Source: Halomonas campaniensis
Lineage (GTDB): Bacteria > Pseudomonadota > Gammaproteobacteria > Pseudomonadales > Halomonadaceae
Assembly (NCBI RefSeq): GCF_002211105.1
Contig: NZ_JPUA01000037.1
Coordinates: 206,421-270,420, forward strand
Reading direction: 5' to 3'
DNA length: 64,000 nt
Position numbers and translations under genes: made by a program. Shown here one piece after another: positions 15,551 through 27,040 of this stretch. Each line of letters opens with the position of its first letter. Position 1 is the first letter of the stretch. The notes beneath the pieces are model-generated. The model worked only from the letters and a program-made list of their open reading frames with translations, ran no database searches and was not told the DNA's origin.

Positions 15551-17230
15551 TTAGTCTTGGCCCATCTGCTGCTTGATCAAGTCACCGATGGTGGTCGGGC
15601 CACCCGCTGTTTCCGGCTCTTGCTCACGCATCTTCTTCAGGTTCTGACGCGTATCGTCCTGATCTTTCGCTTTGACCGACAGATTAATCTGACGGCTCTT
15701 ACGATCAACGCTCACAATACGAGCTTCTACGCTATCGCCTTCGTTCAGCACATTGCGCGCATCTTCTACGCGGTCAGCACTGATTTCAGAAGCTTTCAGC
15801 ACCGCAATAACGTCAGTCGCCAATTCAACTTGAGCTTCTTTAGCATCAACTTCAATGACGCGACCGGTTACGATGCTCCCCTTATCGTTGACTGACAGAT
15901 ACTCAGCAACGGGGTCAGAATCCATCTGCTTGATACCCAGCGAGATGCGCTCACGCTCAGGATCAATAGAGAGGATAACGGCTTCAGCTTCGTCGCCTTT
16001 CTTGAAGTTGCGTACGGCTTCTTCGCCAGTATCGGTCCAAGAAATATCAGACAAGTGAACAAGACCGTCAATACCGCCTTCAAGGCCGATAAAGATACCG
16101 AAATCAGTAATTGACTTGATGGTACCTGAAACGCGGTCGCCCTTGTTGTAGTCAGTATTGAAAGTTTCCCACGGGTTAGCAGTACACTGCTTGATACCCA
16201 GGGAAATACGACGACGCTCTTCGTCGATATCCAACACCATGACGTCAACATCATCGCCCACTTGAACGACTTTAGACGGATGGATGTTTTTGTTAGTCCA
16301 GTCCATTTCAGAGACGTGAACCAGACCTTCAACACCCTCTTCCAGTTCGGCAAAGCAGCCGTAGTCAGTCAGGTTAGTGACGACCGCATGCACTTTCATG
16401 CCTTCCGGATAACGCTCTTTAATGTTGACCCACGGATCTTCGCCCAACTGCTTGAGACCCAGTGATACGCGGTTACGCTCACGGTCAAACTTCAGAACCT
16501 TGACGTTGATCTCGTCGCCAACGGCAACGATTTCGGACGGATGCTTGATACGCTTCCACGCCATGTCTGTAATGTGCAGCAAGCCGTCAACACCGCCCAG
16601 GTCTACGAAAGCACCGTAGTCTGTCAGGTTCTTAACGATACCCTTGATCTGCTGGCCTTCTTGCAGAGTCGCCAGCAGCGCTTCGCGCTCGGCACTGTTC
16701 TCTGCTTCCAGAACCGCACGACGTGATACTACAACGTTGTTGCGCTTCGGATCGAGCTTGATGACTTTGAAGTCCAGCTCTTTGTTTTCCAGGTGCGCAG
16801 TGTCACGAACTGGACGAACATCAACCAACGAGCCAGGCAAGAAGGCGCGGATAGAGTCAACTTCGACAGTGAAGCCGCCTTTAACCTTACCGTTAATAAC
16901 GCCCTTAATGATTTCGTCTTTCTCGAAGGCTGCTTCAAGAATCTTCCAAGCTTCTGCACGCTTGGCTTTTTCACGAGACAGACGCGTTTCACCGAAACCA
17001 TCTTCTACGGCTTCAAGTGCAACGTGCACGTCGTCACCGATAGCGATGTTCAGATTACCGTGCTCATCGCGGAATTGTGACGCAGGGATCTGACCTTCAG
17101 ATTTCAGACCAGCGTTGACAGTAACCCAGTCACCGTCAATGTCGACAACCTGAGCCGCGACAATTGCGCCTGGCTCCATGTTGATGTCGTTAAGAGACTG
17201 TTCAAACAGCTCAGCAAAGCTTTCGCTCAT
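15551..17230 (-). CDS. rpsA: 30S ribosomal protein S1
   Basis: A 559-residue protein with six S1 RNA-binding repeats. The first two, which anchor the protein to the ribosome, are the most divergent; repeats 3-6 carry the usual G-x-V-x-x-(I/L)-x-x-(Y/F)-G-x-F pattern (for example [20 protein letters not shown], then [18 protein letters not shown]). S1 unwinds mRNA leaders at the 30S subunit. It ends the minus-strand series gyrA-serC-pheA-tyrA/aroA-cmk-rpsA, 183 bases after cmk, so it probably also has its own promoter there, as in E. coli. No clear box pair was found in that gap. The length and repeat number are normal. Confidence 0.97.
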   Translation of the reverse strand: MSESFAELFEQSLNDINMEPGAIVAAQVVDIDGDWVTVNAGLKSEGQIPASQFRDEHGNLNIAIGDDVHVALEAVEDGFGETRLSREKAKRAEAWKILEAAFEKDEIIKGVINGKVKGGFTVEVDSIRAFLPGSLVDVRPVRDTAHLENKELDFKVIKLDPKRNNVVVSRRAVLEAENSAEREALLATLQEGQQIKGIVKNLTDYGAFVDLGGVDGLLHITDMAWKRIKHPSEIVAVGDEINVKVLKFDRERNRVSLGLKQLGEDPWVNIKERYPEGMKVHAVVTNLTDYGCFAELEEGVEGLVHVSEMDWTNKNIHPSKVVQVGDDVDVMVLDIDEERRRISLGIKQCTANPWETFNTDYNKGDRVSGTIKSITDFGIFIGLEGGIDGLVHLSDISWTDTGEEAVRNFKKGDEAEAVILSIDPERERISLGIKQMDSDPVAEYLSVNDKGSIVTGRVIEVDAKEAQVELATDVIAVLKASEISADRVEDARNVLNEGDSVEARIVSVDRKSRQINLSVKAKDQDDTRQNLKKMREQEPETAGGPTTIGDLIKQQMGQD

Positions 17231-17413
17231 GGTGTTCCTACGTAATTACGTTGTTGAGGCATAAATGCCTTCTCCGCACCACCAGCAAGTGCGGGCCTAA
17301 TGTCACTCAGCCTTTGGGGGTGTTAACGCTGGTTAGACCTGACCGGGCTCACCGATGTGAGTTTAGTGCCCTGCCACGTCGTGACACCTATCCAAAAGCG
17401 CCGCAAGGGAGAA

Positions 17414-18112
17414 TCACACGCCGCTTACCAGCCCTCTTTGGGCGAGCAGTTCGGTCAGTCGATCAACCACTTCCGGTATGCTCAGGCGCGTGGTATCAAG
17501 CGTAATGGCATCATCTGCCGGCTTGAGAGGAGCCACACTGCGCTGCGTATCGCGTGCATCGCGTGCCTGAATCTCCTTTAAAAGACTCGAAAGACTAGCA
17601 TCCACCCCGGCTTCCTGCAACTGCAGATAGCGCCGACGCGCCCGTTCATCGGCACTGGCGGTTAAAAAAATCTTCAGCGGGGCGTCAGGAAACACTACGG
17701 TGCCCATATCCCGACCGTCAGCTACCAAACCTGGCGCTTGGCAAAAATCGCGCTGGCGTTGTAAGAGCGCCTGACGAACCGCAGGTAGCGCTGCCACCTG
17801 CGAAGCTCGCTCACCGGCCTGCTCCGTACGGATTTGCTGACCAACATCTTCACCTTCAAGCAAGGTACGCGGCTGCCCTTCCTCTACCGGGAAGGCCACA
17901 TCCAACTGCTCCGCCAGGCGTGCAAGCCCAGCCTCATCGTCAACCGCCACGCTATGCTTCAACGCCGCTTGCGCCGTCAGCCGATAAAGCGCGCCGCTAT
18001 CCAGCAGGTGCCAGCCCAAGCGCTCGGCCACCAAGCTACTGATAGTGCCTTTACCCGCCCCGCCAGGGCCATCGATGGTGAGAACGGGAACAGCGGCAAC
18101 GCGATCACTCAT
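17414..18112 (-). CDS. cmk: Cytidylate kinase
   Basis: A 232-residue kinase that phosphorylates CMP and dCMP. The P-loop is GPGGAGKGT near the N-terminus; [22 protein letters not shown] and the Arg-rich lid (DERARRRY) follow. The frame extends upstream, but the ATG at 18112 has GGAGGG 5 bases before it and overlaps the end of the aroA frame by 8 bases, the usual translational coupling of aroA and cmk. Length matches the family (225-230). Confidence 0.95.
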   Translation of the reverse strand: MSDRVAAVPVLTIDGPGGAGKGTISSLVAERLGWHLLDSGALYRLTAQAALKHSVAVDDEAGLARLAEQLDVAFPVEEGQPRTLLEGEDVGQQIRTEQAGERASQVAALPAVRQALLQRQRDFCQAPGLVADGRDMGTVVFPDAPLKIFLTASADERARRRYLQLQEAGVDASLSSLLKEIQARDARDTQRSVAPLKPADDAITLDTTRLSIPEVVDRLTELLAQRGLVSGV

Positions 18113-20393
18113 GGGCACCCTCCACGCTAACGCCCATACCAATGCGTGTCGCTAACTCGACGAAGTCAGGGAACGAGGTGGCCACATTGGCGCAATCTTC
18201 AATGATGATGTCGTCACTGGCGCGCAGTGAAGCAATGGCAAACGCCATGGCAATGCGGTGATCCCCCAGGCTATCGACACGCCCACCGCCGTAACTGGCT
18301 TTTTGTGCATCGCCATTGCCAACAATATCGATACCATCTTCTACTGTGGTGTGCTGCACACCTAAAACAGCCAAGCCATCGGCCATGGCTTGTAGGCGAT
18401 CCGACTCTTTGACGCGCAGCTCTTCAGCACCTCGCAGCCGCGTTACGCCTTCAGCATTAGCGGCAGCGATAAAGAGGGCAGGAAATTCATCGATGGCGAG
18501 TGGCACTTGATCGACAGGAATATCAATCCCTTTGAGGGGTACGTAACGAATACGAATATCGGCCACCGGCTCACCACCCACTTCACGCTGGTTCTCTAGC
18601 GCTAAATCCGCCCCCATCAGGGTAAGAATATTAATAACGCCAATCCGGGTGGGGTTAATACCCACGTGTTCAAGGGTGATATCTGAGCCCGGGGTAATAG
18701 CAGCGGCCACTAAAAAGAAGGTGGCGGACGAGATATCCGAAGGCACATCAATCGGCCCCGCCGTTAGCTTACCGCCCCCCTGAAGCCAGCAGGTATCGCC
18801 CTCACGGGAAACCGCATAACCAAAGCCGTTGAGCATACGTTCGGTATGATCACGGGTCGGCGCAGGCTCGCGCACGCGCGTTTCGCCTTCGGCGTACAGC
18901 CCGGCCAACAGCAGGCAGGATTTGACCTGAGCGCTGGCCATCGGCATATCGTAATCAATGCCTTTTAGCTTGGCGCCCCCATGAATTTTCAACGGCGGAC
19001 GACCGCCCTCAGCAGTATCAATGGTGGCGCCCATCAGGCGCAGCGGGTCGGCCACACGCCCCATGGGGCGTTTGGTCAGTGACTCGTCGCCGGTTAGCTC
19101 GCTGTCAAACGCCTGACCGGCAAGCAGACCCGAGAAAAGCCGCATGGCAGTACCCGAGTTACCCACATAAAGCGGGCCAGCGGGGGCTTTTAAGCCGTGC
19201 ATACCGACACCATGAATGGTGACTTTGCCTTGGTGCGGTCCCTCTATCGCCACGCCCATTTCACGAAACGCCTGCAGAGTCGCCAAGCTATCTTCACCTT
19301 CCAGAAAGCCTTTGACTTCAGTGACGCCTTCCGCCAACGCACCCAACATAATAGAGCGGTGCGACATGGATTTGTCGCCCGGTACGCGTAAACGCCCCTG
19401 GGCTTGACCGCCCGGCTGCACACGGTAGGTGACCTTACCTTGTGGTTGCATATGATATTCCGCCTGATAACTGGTTTTGTTCAATAAAGAGTCGAAATAG
19501 TGCCGGGCGTGGCTCGCCCGATCAAAGGTGGCAATCAGCGCATCGCTGTCTCCGGCCTCTACCGCATGACGCAAGCGAGAGAGCCCCGCTTCAAAATCAT
19601 CCAGCGATGCCAGTACCGCCTCTTTGTTGGCAATAAAAATATCCCGCCACATCACCGGGTCACTACCCGCGATACGGGTGAAATCGCGAAAGCCGCCTGC
19701 TGCGTAGCGAAAAATATCCAGCCGTTCATCCTGACGAGCCAGCGTGTCCACCAGTGAAAAGGCCAGCAGGTGAGGCAAATGGCTGGTGCGCGCCAGCACT
19801 TGGTCATGGCGCTCTACGTCCATTTCCAGCACATCGGCACCGCAGGCTTCCCATAAGCAGCGCACGCGCTGCAAAGCACTACGATCGACGTTCGGCTCAG
19901 GCGTCAGAATCACCTTGTGATCCACATAGAGGCGCGGATTTGCCGCTGCTACACCACTTTTCTCTGAACCGGCAATGGGGTGACCCAACACCATATTAGT
20001 GGGGACCTGACCAAATACACGCTGAGCGCAGGCGCGGATAGTCGCCTTGGTACTGCCCACATCGGTAATTACAACATCAGCCGACGCGTTAGGTAGCACT
20101 TCGGCCAAATTTGCCATCACGCTTTCCATGGCCAGCACCGGCACCGCCAGCACCACCATGGTGGCGTCATCGACTAGCTCAGCTAGCTGGGTGCCGCCTG
20201 AGTCGATTAGCCCCATCTCGATACCGCGTGCGATCTCCTGCTCATCAGGATCACAGGCAGCGATTTGCCCCTGAAACCCGGCCACGCGCAGCGCTGCCGC
20301 TAGCGAACCACCAATCAATCCCAGACCAACAATCAATAGACGCGATTCATGACAGCCTGATGTATTGACGCTGTCTCCGACCATTACCGTCAC
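18105..20393 (-). CDS. aroA: Bifunctional prephenate dehydrogenase / EPSP synthase (TyrA-AroA fusion)
   Basis: A 762-residue fusion. Residues 17-310 are a TyrA domain with the NAD-binding VGLGLIGGS motif, the active-site [11 protein letters not shown] (about residue 137) and the HLPHLLAF helix. Residues 325-762 are a full AroA domain with [13 protein letters not shown] (about 335), [12 protein letters not shown], and LRVKESDRL near the end. One protein thus makes EPSP from shikimate 3-phosphate and 4-hydroxyphenylpyruvate from prephenate. The same fusion is known in pseudomonads and relatives. The likely start is a GTG whose GTGA overlaps the pheA stop; an ATG three codons later is possible. 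The codons around D-V-V-I-T (20066-20077) contain a Ter-like 12-mer. cmk overlaps its 3' end. Confidence 0.95.
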   Translation of the reverse strand: MTVMVGDSVNTSGCHESRLLIVGLGLIGGSLAAALRVAGFQGQIAACDPDEQEIARGIEMGLIDSGGTQLAELVDDATMVVLAVPVLAMESVMANLAEVLPNASADVVITDVGSTKATIRACAQRVFGQVPTNMVLGHPIAGSEKSGVAAANPRLYVDHKVILTPEPNVDRSALQRVRCLWEACGADVLEMDVERHDQVLARTSHLPHLLAFSLVDTLARQDERLDIFRYAAGGFRDFTRIAGSDPVMWRDIFIANKEAVLASLDDFEAGLSRLRHAVEAGDSDALIATFDRASHARHYFDSLLNKTSYQAEYHMQPQGKVTYRVQPGGQAQGRLRVPGDKSMSHRSIMLGALAEGVTEVKGFLEGEDSLATLQAFREMGVAIEGPHQGKVTIHGVGMHGLKAPAGPLYVGNSGTAMRLFSGLLAGQAFDSELTGDESLTKRPMGRVADPLRLMGATIDTAEGGRPPLKIHGGAKLKGIDYDMPMASAQVKSCLLLAGLYAEGETRVREPAPTRDHTERMLNGFGYAVSREGDTCWLQGGGKLTAGPIDVPSDISSATFFLVAAAITPGSDITLEHVGINPTRIGVINILTLMGADLALENQREVGGEPVADIRIRYVPLKGIDIPVDQVPLAIDEFPALFIAAANAEGVTRLRGAEELRVKESDRLQAMADGLAVLGVQHTTVEDGIDIVGNGDAQKASYGGGRVDSLGDHRIAMAFAIASLRASDDIIIEDCANVATSFPDFVELATRIGMGVSVEGAHE

Positions 20394-21481
20394 AGCACGC
20401 CTATGGGGTAGGAACCCAGCACGCGCAGATCCGCCGCCCGCAGCTGCACTTCTTCAAGTACCGCCGCAACTTTGGGCTCATCACGATGGCCTTTGAAATC
20501 AATAAAAAACACGTAGTTCCACACTCCGGTGCGTGAAGGACGTGTTTCAAGACGGGTTAAATCGATCTGGTGGCGATGAAACGGCTCCAGCAACGCGTGC
20601 AAGGTACCTGGCTGGTTACGCATAGCGACCACGATGGAGGTTTTATCCTCCCCCGCCATGGGCACATCCTGGTTACCAATAATCAAAAACCGCGTGGAGT
20701 TATCTGGGCTATCCTCAATTTTTTCGGCGATATGCTCTAGACCATAGAGCTTAGCCGCCATATCGCCCGCGATGGCAGCGCTATGCCACTCGGTTTTAAC
20801 TAACTTGGCCGCTTCCGCATTCGAGGAAACCGGCACCCGCTCCGCATGGGGGAAATGCGCATCCAGCCACTTACGACACTGGGCAAAAGACTGTGGGTGC
20901 GAGTAGATACGCGAGACCTTATCGCGGCGCGTCGTTTCACTGACCAACAGATGGTGGTGAATACGCAGCACTACCTCACCACAAATTTTGATCGAGGAGT
21001 CCATAAAGGTGTCCAGGGTGTGATTAACCACCCCTTCGGTGGAGTTTTCCACCGGCACGACGCCGTAATGCACGGCGCCCGCCTCTACTTCACGAAATAC
21101 CTCATCAATGGCTGCCATGGGCAAACTCACGGCACTTTCACCGAAGTGTTTAAGCGCCGCCTGCTGCGTAAAGGTGCCTTCAGGGCCTAAATAGGCAACT
21201 TTAACCGGCTGCTCAAGCGCCAAACACGCCGACATGATTTCGCGGAACAAGCGCGCCATCTCTTCTGAATCGAGCGGCCCCTTATTCAACGCCATAATGC
21301 GCCGCAACACCTGTGCTTCTCGCTCTGGGCGATAAAACACCGCATCTTTATCTTCGGCCAACTTAACGTGCGCCACCTGCTGCGCGCAGCTGGCACGCTC
21401 GCTGATCAAATTCAGAATATCGCTATCGAGCTGATCGATTCGCTGGCGCAGCTCGTCCAGATTGATCGACGTGTCGGACAT
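20390..21481 (-). CDS. pheA: Chorismate mutase/prephenate dehydratase (P-protein)
   Basis: A 363-residue bifunctional enzyme. Residues 1-90 form an AroQ chorismate mutase (LRQRIDQLDSDILNLISERASCAQ), residues 94-275 the prephenate dehydratase with the NSTRF motif near residue 265, and the C-terminus an ACT domain (PGTLHALLEPF, LTRLETRPSRTG), where phenylalanine feedback binding is expected. Together with the TyrA part of the next gene it takes chorismate to phenylalanine and tyrosine. serC ends 5 bases upstream and tyrA/aroA overlaps the stop by 3 bases. No trp- or phe-type attenuator is seen between the genes. Confidence 0.95.
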   Translation of the reverse strand: MSDTSINLDELRQRIDQLDSDILNLISERASCAQQVAHVKLAEDKDAVFYRPEREAQVLRRIMALNKGPLDSEEMARLFREIMSACLALEQPVKVAYLGPEGTFTQQAALKHFGESAVSLPMAAIDEVFREVEAGAVHYGVVPVENSTEGVVNHTLDTFMDSSIKICGEVVLRIHHHLLVSETTRRDKVSRIYSHPQSFAQCRKWLDAHFPHAERVPVSSNAEAAKLVKTEWHSAAIAGDMAAKLYGLEHIAEKIEDSPDNSTRFLIIGNQDVPMAGEDKTSIVVAMRNQPGTLHALLEPFHRHQIDLTRLETRPSRTGVWNYVFFIDFKGHRDEPKVAAVLEEVQLRAADLRVLGSYPIGVL

Positions 21482-21486
21482 GATGG

Positions 21487-22590
21487 TTAGCCCCTTGTTT
21501 TTTCAAAATCGGCCATAAATGCAATTAAGGCATCTACCGCAGACTCAGACACTGCATTGTAAAGGCTGGCACGCATACCACCCACGCTGCGGTGGCCTTT
21601 TAGATTAAGCAGCCCCGCCGCATCGGCCTGCTGTAAGAACGTCTTATCCAGCGCTGAATCGGCCAATACAAACGGCACGTTCATCCGCGAGCGGTTATGT
21701 TTGGCAATCGGGTTGCTATACAACTCGCTGGCATCAATTGCCGCATAGAGCTTATCGGCTTTACGCTGATTGATGGCATCCATCGCTGCCAGTCCACCGA
21801 TATCGTCTTTCAGCCACTGAAATACCAAGCCGGCCAGATACCAGGCGTAAGTGGGGGGCGTATTCACCATCGAACCCGCTTCGGCCAGCATTTGATAATC
21901 AAATAGCGAAGGTATATTGGCCTGAGCTTTGCCTAGCAGGTCGTCACGCACCACCACCAGGGTTAACCCGGCGGGGCCAATATTTTTCTGTGCACCAGCG
22001 TAGATCACGCCAAATTCGCTAACGTTGATGGGGCCAGAGAGGATATTGGACGACATATCGCAGACCAGTGGCACCTGAGCGCCATCAGCACGTTGAGTAT
22101 GCGGCGTATAATCAAATTCCAAGCCACCAATTGTCTCGTTAGAGGTGTAGTGCAAATAGGCAGCATCTGCGCTCACCCGCAATTCGTCTTGTGCGGGCAC
22201 CGCGGTATGGCCGTTGGACTCACTGCTGGCCACTACATGACAATCAAAACCGAGGTGCTTGGCTTCATTGAGCGCCTTTTTGCCCCAGATCCCGGTTTGA
22301 ATAAAGTTACCGCTACCGCCCTGTCCCAACAAATTCATCGGCAGCATGGCAAACTGCATGCTGGCACCGCCCTGTAAAAACAGCACCTTATAATTATCCG
22401 GTACGCCCAACAGTTGACGGAAATCCGCTTCGGCACGCTCGGCAATAGCGATAAACTCATCGCTGCGGTGACTCATTTCCATTACAGAAAGGCCGCGCCC
22501 TTGATAGTCCAAAAGCTCTTCCCGGGCACGCTCCAGCACAGCGACTGGCAGGGCCGCTGGCCCTGCACAGAAATTATAGTGACGTGTCAT
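21487..22590 (-). CDS. serC: Phosphoserine aminotransferase
   Basis: A 367-residue PLP enzyme converting 3-phosphohydroxypyruvate to phosphoserine, and acting in pyridoxal phosphate synthesis. It opens with [12 protein letters not shown]; the PLP lysine is in [15 protein letters not shown] (about residue 200), and the C-terminus has [15 protein letters not shown]. The frame is open further upstream, but the ATG at 22590, with AGGGG 4 bases before it, gives the usual N-terminus and overlaps the end of gyrA by 17 bases. Part of the gyrA-serC-pheA-tyrA/aroA-cmk group. Confidence 0.95.
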   Translation of the reverse strand: MTRHYNFCAGPAALPVAVLERAREELLDYQGRGLSVMEMSHRSDEFIAIAERAEADFRQLLGVPDNYKVLFLQGGASMQFAMLPMNLLGQGGSGNFIQTGIWGKKALNEAKHLGFDCHVVASSESNGHTAVPAQDELRVSADAAYLHYTSNETIGGLEFDYTPHTQRADGAQVPLVCDMSSNILSGPINVSEFGVIYAGAQKNIGPAGLTLVVVRDDLLGKAQANIPSLFDYQMLAEAGSMVNTPPTYAWYLAGLVFQWLKDDIGGLAAMDAINQRKADKLYAAIDASELYSNPIAKHNRSRMNVPFVLADSALDKTFLQQADAAGLLNLKGHRSVGGMRASLYNAVSESAVDALIAFMADFEKTRG

Positions 22591-25315
22591 CAGCCCCTGC
22601 ATCCTGTCCATTGTCTGAATGGTTACTCGCCGGCGTATCGTCGAGACTGGCTTCTTCAGCGTCGGTTGCTTCGAGACCGTTTAGCTCTTCGCTCTCTTCC
22701 GGCTCATCAACGCGTACTGTCTTGACCAGCTTCTCCTCTTTGCCCAAACGAATCAGCATCACGCCCTGGGTATTACGCGACGTGGTAGAGACCTCCTCCA
22801 CACGGGTACGCACTAGCGTTCCGCGGTCAGTGATCAGCATCATTTCATCACTGTCGTAGACCTGCATCCCCGCCACCAGCGAACCGTTGCGCTCGCTGGT
22901 CTGCATGGCAATAACGCCTTGCCCACCACGACCACGCAGCGGAAACTCTTCTAAGCGCGTGCGCTTGCCGTAACCATTTTCACTGGCGGTCATAATGTAG
23001 ATTTGACCATCAGTGGTTTCGGCCCCGGTGCTCTCTGGGGCGTTATCCTGCGTTTCTTCTTCGGCATCCGCTTCGGCGTCAATCTGCTGACTCTTGGGAA
23101 TAATCAGACTGATAACTTCCGCGTCGCCTGCCAGACGCATTCCCCGCACACCGCGGGCAGTACGCCCCATGGCGCGGGCATTGCTCTCTTCAAAGCGAAT
23201 CGCCTTGCCGTTAGACGACAGCAGCATGGCATGGTCATTACCCGTGGTAATCGCCGCGCCAACCAAGCGGTCACCCTCTTCCAAATCAATCGCAATCAGG
23301 CCAACGCTGCGTGGGCGCGAGAACTGCTCAAGGCTGGTACGTTTGACGGTACCTTTGGCTGTGGCAAAGAAGATGTAGTTATCAGGGTTGTAGTCGCGCA
23401 CCGGCAAGATGGCGTTAACCGCTTCGCCCTCTTCCAGCGGCAGCATATTCACCAGCGGTTTACCCCGCGAGCCGCGGCTGGCGTTGGGCATTTCGTACAC
23501 TTTCAGCCAGTACACTTTGCCGCGGTTAGAGAACAGCAGCACGGTGTCATGCGTAGAGGCCACCAGCAGATGCTCAATCACATCTTCGTCTTTCATGGCG
23601 GTAGCGGACTTACCGCGGCCACCACGGCGCTGGGCCTGATAATCCGACAGCGGCTGGGTCTTGGCATAGCCAGAGCGCGAGACTGTAACCACCATGTCCT
23701 CTTCGGCGATCAAGTCCTCCATCGAAAGATCCAGGTGGCTGGCCTGAATTTCTGTGCGACGGTCATCGCCAAACTGATCACGTACGGCGTGCAGCTCTTC
23801 TCGGATGACTTCCATCAAGCGATCGGCAGAGGCCAGAATCTCGGTTAGCTCGGCAATTTTCTCAAGAATGCTCAGGTATTCATCTAGCAGCTTCTCGGTC
23901 TCAAGGCCCGTTAAGCGGTGCAGGCGTAGCTCAAGAATTGCCTGCGCCTGGGCAGGAGAAAGCCGATATGAGGTGGCCGCAGTGTTTAAACCGAAGCCCT
24001 CTTCCAGCTCTTCTGGCTTGCAAGAAGTAGCCCCGGCCCGCTCCAACATGGCGGTCACCTGGCCAGGCTGCCACGTCTTGGCGAGCAGCTTTTCACGCGC
24101 TTCTGCTGCATTGGGCGAGGCTTTAATCAGCTCGATCACTTCGTCGATATTGGAGATAGCGACGGCCAAGCCTTCCAACAGATGCCCACGCTCACGGGCT
24201 TTTTTCAGCTCGTACAGCGTGCGCCGGGTAACCACTTCGCGGCGGTGGCGAATAAAGGCTTCCAGCATCTCTTTAAGATTGAGCGTGCGTGGCTGGCCAT
24301 TTTCCAACGCCACCATGTTAATCCCGAACACGTTTTGCAGCTGCGTTTGAGCAAACAGGTTATTGACCACGACGTCGCCGGACTCACCGCGCTTGATTTC
24401 AATCACCACGCGCAGGCCATCTTTATCCGACTCATCGCGCAGTTCGGCGATGCCTTCAATCTTCTTCTCTTTCACCAGCTCAGCGATCTTTTCGATCAAC
24501 CGCGCCTTGTTCACCTGATAGGGCAGCTCGGTGATGATGACGTGATCGCGACCGGTTTTGTCGTGGTGCTCAATGGTGTGGCAAGCGCGCACATAAATAC
24601 GTCCACGGCCTGTACGATACGCCGACAAAATGCCCGCACGGCCATTGATAATGGCACCGGTGGGGAAGTCAGGGCCGGGGATGTACTCCATCAAGTCATC
24701 CACTGACAGCGTGTAGTCGTCGATGAGGGCCAAACAGCCGTCAATCACTTCACGCATGTTGTGCGGTGGAATGTTGGTGGCCATACCTACCGCGATACCC
24801 GACGAGCCGTTGATCAGCAGGTTGGGTACCTTGGTGGGCAATACGGCGGGAATACGCTCGGTACCGTCGTAGTTATCCACCCAATCGACGGTGTCTTTTT
24901 CAAGGTCGGCGAGCAGCTCGTGGGCGAGGCGCGACATGCGCACCTCGGTATAACGCATGGCAGCCGCGTTATCCCCATCAATCGAACCGAAGTTACCCTG
25001 GCCGTCGACCAGTACATGGCGCATCGAAAAGTGCTGCGCCATACGTACGATGGTGTCATACACGGCGCTATCGCCATGCGGATGGTATTTACCGATGACA
25101 TCGCCGACGACACGCGCCGACTTCTTGTACGGTTTATTCCAATCATTACCCAGTTCATGCATGGCAAACAGCACACGCCGGTGAACCGGTTTGAGGCCAT
25201 CCCGCACATCGGGAAGTGCGCGGCCAATAATGACGCTCATCGCATAGTCGAGATACGACTGTTTAAGCTCGTCTTCAATATTGACGGGCAAGATTTCTCT
25301 GGCGATGTCACCCAT
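22574..25315 (-). CDS. gyrA: DNA gyrase subunit A
   Basis: A 913-residue type II topoisomerase subunit. The catalytic tyrosine is Y122 ([10 protein letters not shown]). The quinolone-resistance region reads [10 protein letters not shown] with S83 and D87, the sensitive (wild-type) residues in E. coli numbering. The GyrA box QRRGGRGK, needed for DNA wrapping, starts the C-terminal beta-pinwheel. An insert of about 35 acidic residues (near [17 protein letters not shown]) lies within the pinwheel and an acidic tail ends the protein, a usual feature in this family branch. It is the first gene of the minus-strand block; an extended -10 promoter lies about 100 bases upstream. YacG, encoded at 12012, acts on the partner subunit GyrB. 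Confidence 0.97.
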   Translation of the reverse strand: MGDIAREILPVNIEDELKQSYLDYAMSVIIGRALPDVRDGLKPVHRRVLFAMHELGNDWNKPYKKSARVVGDVIGKYHPHGDSAVYDTIVRMAQHFSMRHVLVDGQGNFGSIDGDNAAAMRYTEVRMSRLAHELLADLEKDTVDWVDNYDGTERIPAVLPTKVPNLLINGSSGIAVGMATNIPPHNMREVIDGCLALIDDYTLSVDDLMEYIPGPDFPTGAIINGRAGILSAYRTGRGRIYVRACHTIEHHDKTGRDHVIITELPYQVNKARLIEKIAELVKEKKIEGIAELRDESDKDGLRVVIEIKRGESGDVVVNNLFAQTQLQNVFGINMVALENGQPRTLNLKEMLEAFIRHRREVVTRRTLYELKKARERGHLLEGLAVAISNIDEVIELIKASPNAAEAREKLLAKTWQPGQVTAMLERAGATSCKPEELEEGFGLNTAATSYRLSPAQAQAILELRLHRLTGLETEKLLDEYLSILEKIAELTEILASADRLMEVIREELHAVRDQFGDDRRTEIQASHLDLSMEDLIAEEDMVVTVSRSGYAKTQPLSDYQAQRRGGRGKSATAMKDEDVIEHLLVASTHDTVLLFSNRGKVYWLKVYEMPNASRGSRGKPLVNMLPLEEGEAVNAILPVRDYNPDNYIFFATAKGTVKRTSLEQFSRPRSVGLIAIDLEEGDRLVGAAITTGNDHAMLLSSNGKAIRFEESNARAMGRTARGVRGMRLAGDAEVISLIIPKSQQIDAEADAEEETQDNAPESTGAETTDGQIYIMTASENGYGKRTRLEEFPLRGRGGQGVIAMQTSERNGSLVAGMQVYDSDEMMLITDRGTLVRTRVEEVSTTSRNTQGVMLIRLGKEEKLVKTVRVDEPEESEELNGLEATDAEEASLDDTPASNHSDNGQDAGADDTSL

Positions 25316-25415
25316 GAAAGTCAGATCCTTTGCACTGCATTGGCACTGCGAGAGTTGAAAGCGCTTAAAAACACCGCTCTGAAATTAGCATAGAGCGGCG
25401 CGCAAATACTTCGCC

Positions 25416-25424
25416 ATCATACCA
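25416..25424 (-). promoter_or_regulatory. Possible extended -10 promoter of gyrA
   Basis: On the minus strand TGGTATGAT is an extended -10 box (TG-n-TATGAT) about 100 bases before the gyrA ATG. No convincing -35 was found, as is common for supercoiling-sensitive gyr promoters. Confidence 0.35.
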
Positions 25425-25467
25425 CCGCAAAAGCAGCAAGGGCAGCCAGGGAGCTCACCAAAGCCGT

Positions 25468-25902
25468 TTAGGCGCTAAATGCCTCTTTTGGCAAGGTTAA
25501 CGCGACTAACGCCTCACGCACTTCTGCTTCGATGGCAGCGGCCTTGTTGGCGCGCATATCAAGCAGCACGAAGGTTAAGTCTGCACGGGCAATAACGGTG
25601 CCATCTTTACGCACAATACGGTGGTGACACACGCCACTGCGTTCACCTATCTCAACAATCCCGGTCATAATTTCCAGGTCGTCGCCGTGCACTGCTGCCG
25701 CCAAATAATCGATATTCAAATTGACGACGACGAATGCCCGCCCGGCTTGGTGGAGCTCTTTGATCATCTCTGGATGCTGGTCAAAGAAATCCCAGCGCCC
25801 CTCCTCCATAAACTCAAGATAGCGGGCGTTATTCACATGCCCATAGCCATCCAGGTGATAGCCTCGAACGCGCAGATGAACCCGTGACAGCGATGTACTC
25901 AT
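25468..25902 (-). CDS. fadM: Acyl-CoA thioesterase, FadM-like
   Basis: A 144-residue hot-dog fold thioesterase. The N-terminus VRGYHLDGYGHVNNARYLEF matches E. coli FadM (thioesterase III) closely, including the active-site Asp and HVNNARY helix, and the middle AFVVVNLNIDY is also shared. FadM cleaves long-chain acyl-CoA such as 3,5-tetradecadienoyl-CoA that accumulates in beta-oxidation. A GGAG ribosome binding site lies 5 bases before the ATG. The gene is divergent from rdgC and upstream of gyrA on the same strand. The related YbgC subfamily is the main alternative; the N-terminal match favours FadM. Confidence 0.85.
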   Translation of the reverse strand: MSTSLSRVHLRVRGYHLDGYGHVNNARYLEFMEEGRWDFFDQHPEMIKELHQAGRAFVVVNLNIDYLAAAVHGDDLEIMTGIVEIGERSGVCHHRIVRKDGTVIARADLTFVLLDMRANKAAAIEAEVREALVALTLPKEAFSA

Positions 25903-26043
25903 AGCGACTCCTCTATAATGATTGGCAATAGCTCAATCAAACATAAGTTTGAAACACGTGCAACAGAGACGATTGGCGGTAGCCGCTGGTAGGAATGCCC
26001 CGCTTTCGCCATAATGTGCCACCTTTTAAACAGGATTGGCTCC

Positions 26044-26973
26044 ATGTGGTTTAAGCACTTGCATTTATACCGCCTGCACGACGCACCGGAATTATCCAGT
26101 GATGCGCTGGCTAGCGCCTTAGAAGAGCACTCCGCTAAACCACTCGGCAACGCCGATGCGCGTCGCCTTGGCTGGACAGCACCAGCCGGACGCTTGGGCG
26201 CAGGCCAGCTTGTGCACGAAGTCCAAGGGCACCGGCTGCTTTCCGCCCTGCGCCAAGAGCGCCTACTGCCCGCGTCGGTTGTAAAGGAAGAAGTTGACGA
26301 ACAGGTGGCGGATATTGAGGCCAGCGAAGGCCGCAAAGTGACCCGCAAAGAGAAGACCGCACTCAAAGAGCAGGTCACCGAGAATTTACTGCCCCGCGCC
26401 TTTGTGCGTAGTCAGAAGATTGATCTGTGGTGGGACACCCGCGGCCAGATGATCGGCATCAATGCCAGCTCGCGCACCCGTGCCGAAGACATTCTGGATC
26501 TACTGCGTGAAACCCTGGGCAGCTTAAAAGTCACCCCGCTGAGTTCACAGACGCTGCCTATTCGCGCCATGACGACCTGGCTGGGTGACGCAGCCAGTCG
26601 ACCAGCCGATCTTCAGCTGGGTGATCAAGTGGAACTCAAAGCCAAAGGTGATGACGGCGTGCTGCGTGCTCGCCAGGTCGATCTAGACAGCGATGAAATT
26701 CAGCAACTGCTGGAGAGCGGCCGCCAAGCCAGTAAACTCGCCATTAGCCTGGAAGGCCGGTTAAGCTTTGTGTTACACGATGATTTGGCGCTGAAATCGT
26801 TACGCTTTGGCGATGCCTTGATTGAGGAAGCCGATCACGCTGACGACGGTGACGATGCCCTCGCCCGCCTGGAAACAGACTTTATTTTAATGGCGCAGGC
26901 GCTATCCACCGATATTCCCCGCTTGATAGAGTGGCTCGGCGGCGAGACGCAGCGGGAACCCGCGGCTCAATAA
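26044..26973 (+). CDS. rdgC: Recombination-associated protein RdgC
   Basis: A 309-residue protein that forms rings around duplex DNA and restrains RecA. It opens with MWFKHLHLYRL and has the family's LGWTAPAGRLG, the helix-rich middle (RKVTRKEKTALKEQ) and LPRAFVRSQKIDLWWDTRG. The frame is open 10 codons further upstream, but the ATG at 26044 with AGGA 9 bases before it gives the family N-terminus. It is monocistronic, divergent from fadM, with the acyltransferase gene 67 bases downstream. Confidence 0.95.
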   Translation: MWFKHLHLYRLHDAPELSSDALASALEEHSAKPLGNADARRLGWTAPAGRLGAGQLVHEVQGHRLLSALRQERLLPASVVKEEVDEQVADIEASEGRKVTRKEKTALKEQVTENLLPRAFVRSQKIDLWWDTRGQMIGINASSRTRAEDILDLLRETLGSLKVTPLSSQTLPIRAMTTWLGDAASRPADLQLGDQVELKAKGDDGVLRARQVDLDSDEIQQLLESGRQASKLAISLEGRLSFVLHDDLALKSLRFGDALIEEADHADDGDDALARLETDFILMAQALSTDIPRLIEWLGGETQREPAAQ

Positions 26974-27040
26974 GTGGTTCTATAGACCTTCGCCTCGATA
27001 TTATTAATCGATATTTATTATTTACCATCCAACGGTTCGC

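Noticed and set aside
23003..23848. 281-codon open frame opposite gyrA
   Set aside because: It lies wholly within gyrA on the other strand, with no domain; similar frames opposite rpsA, tyrA/aroA and serC were dropped for the same reason.
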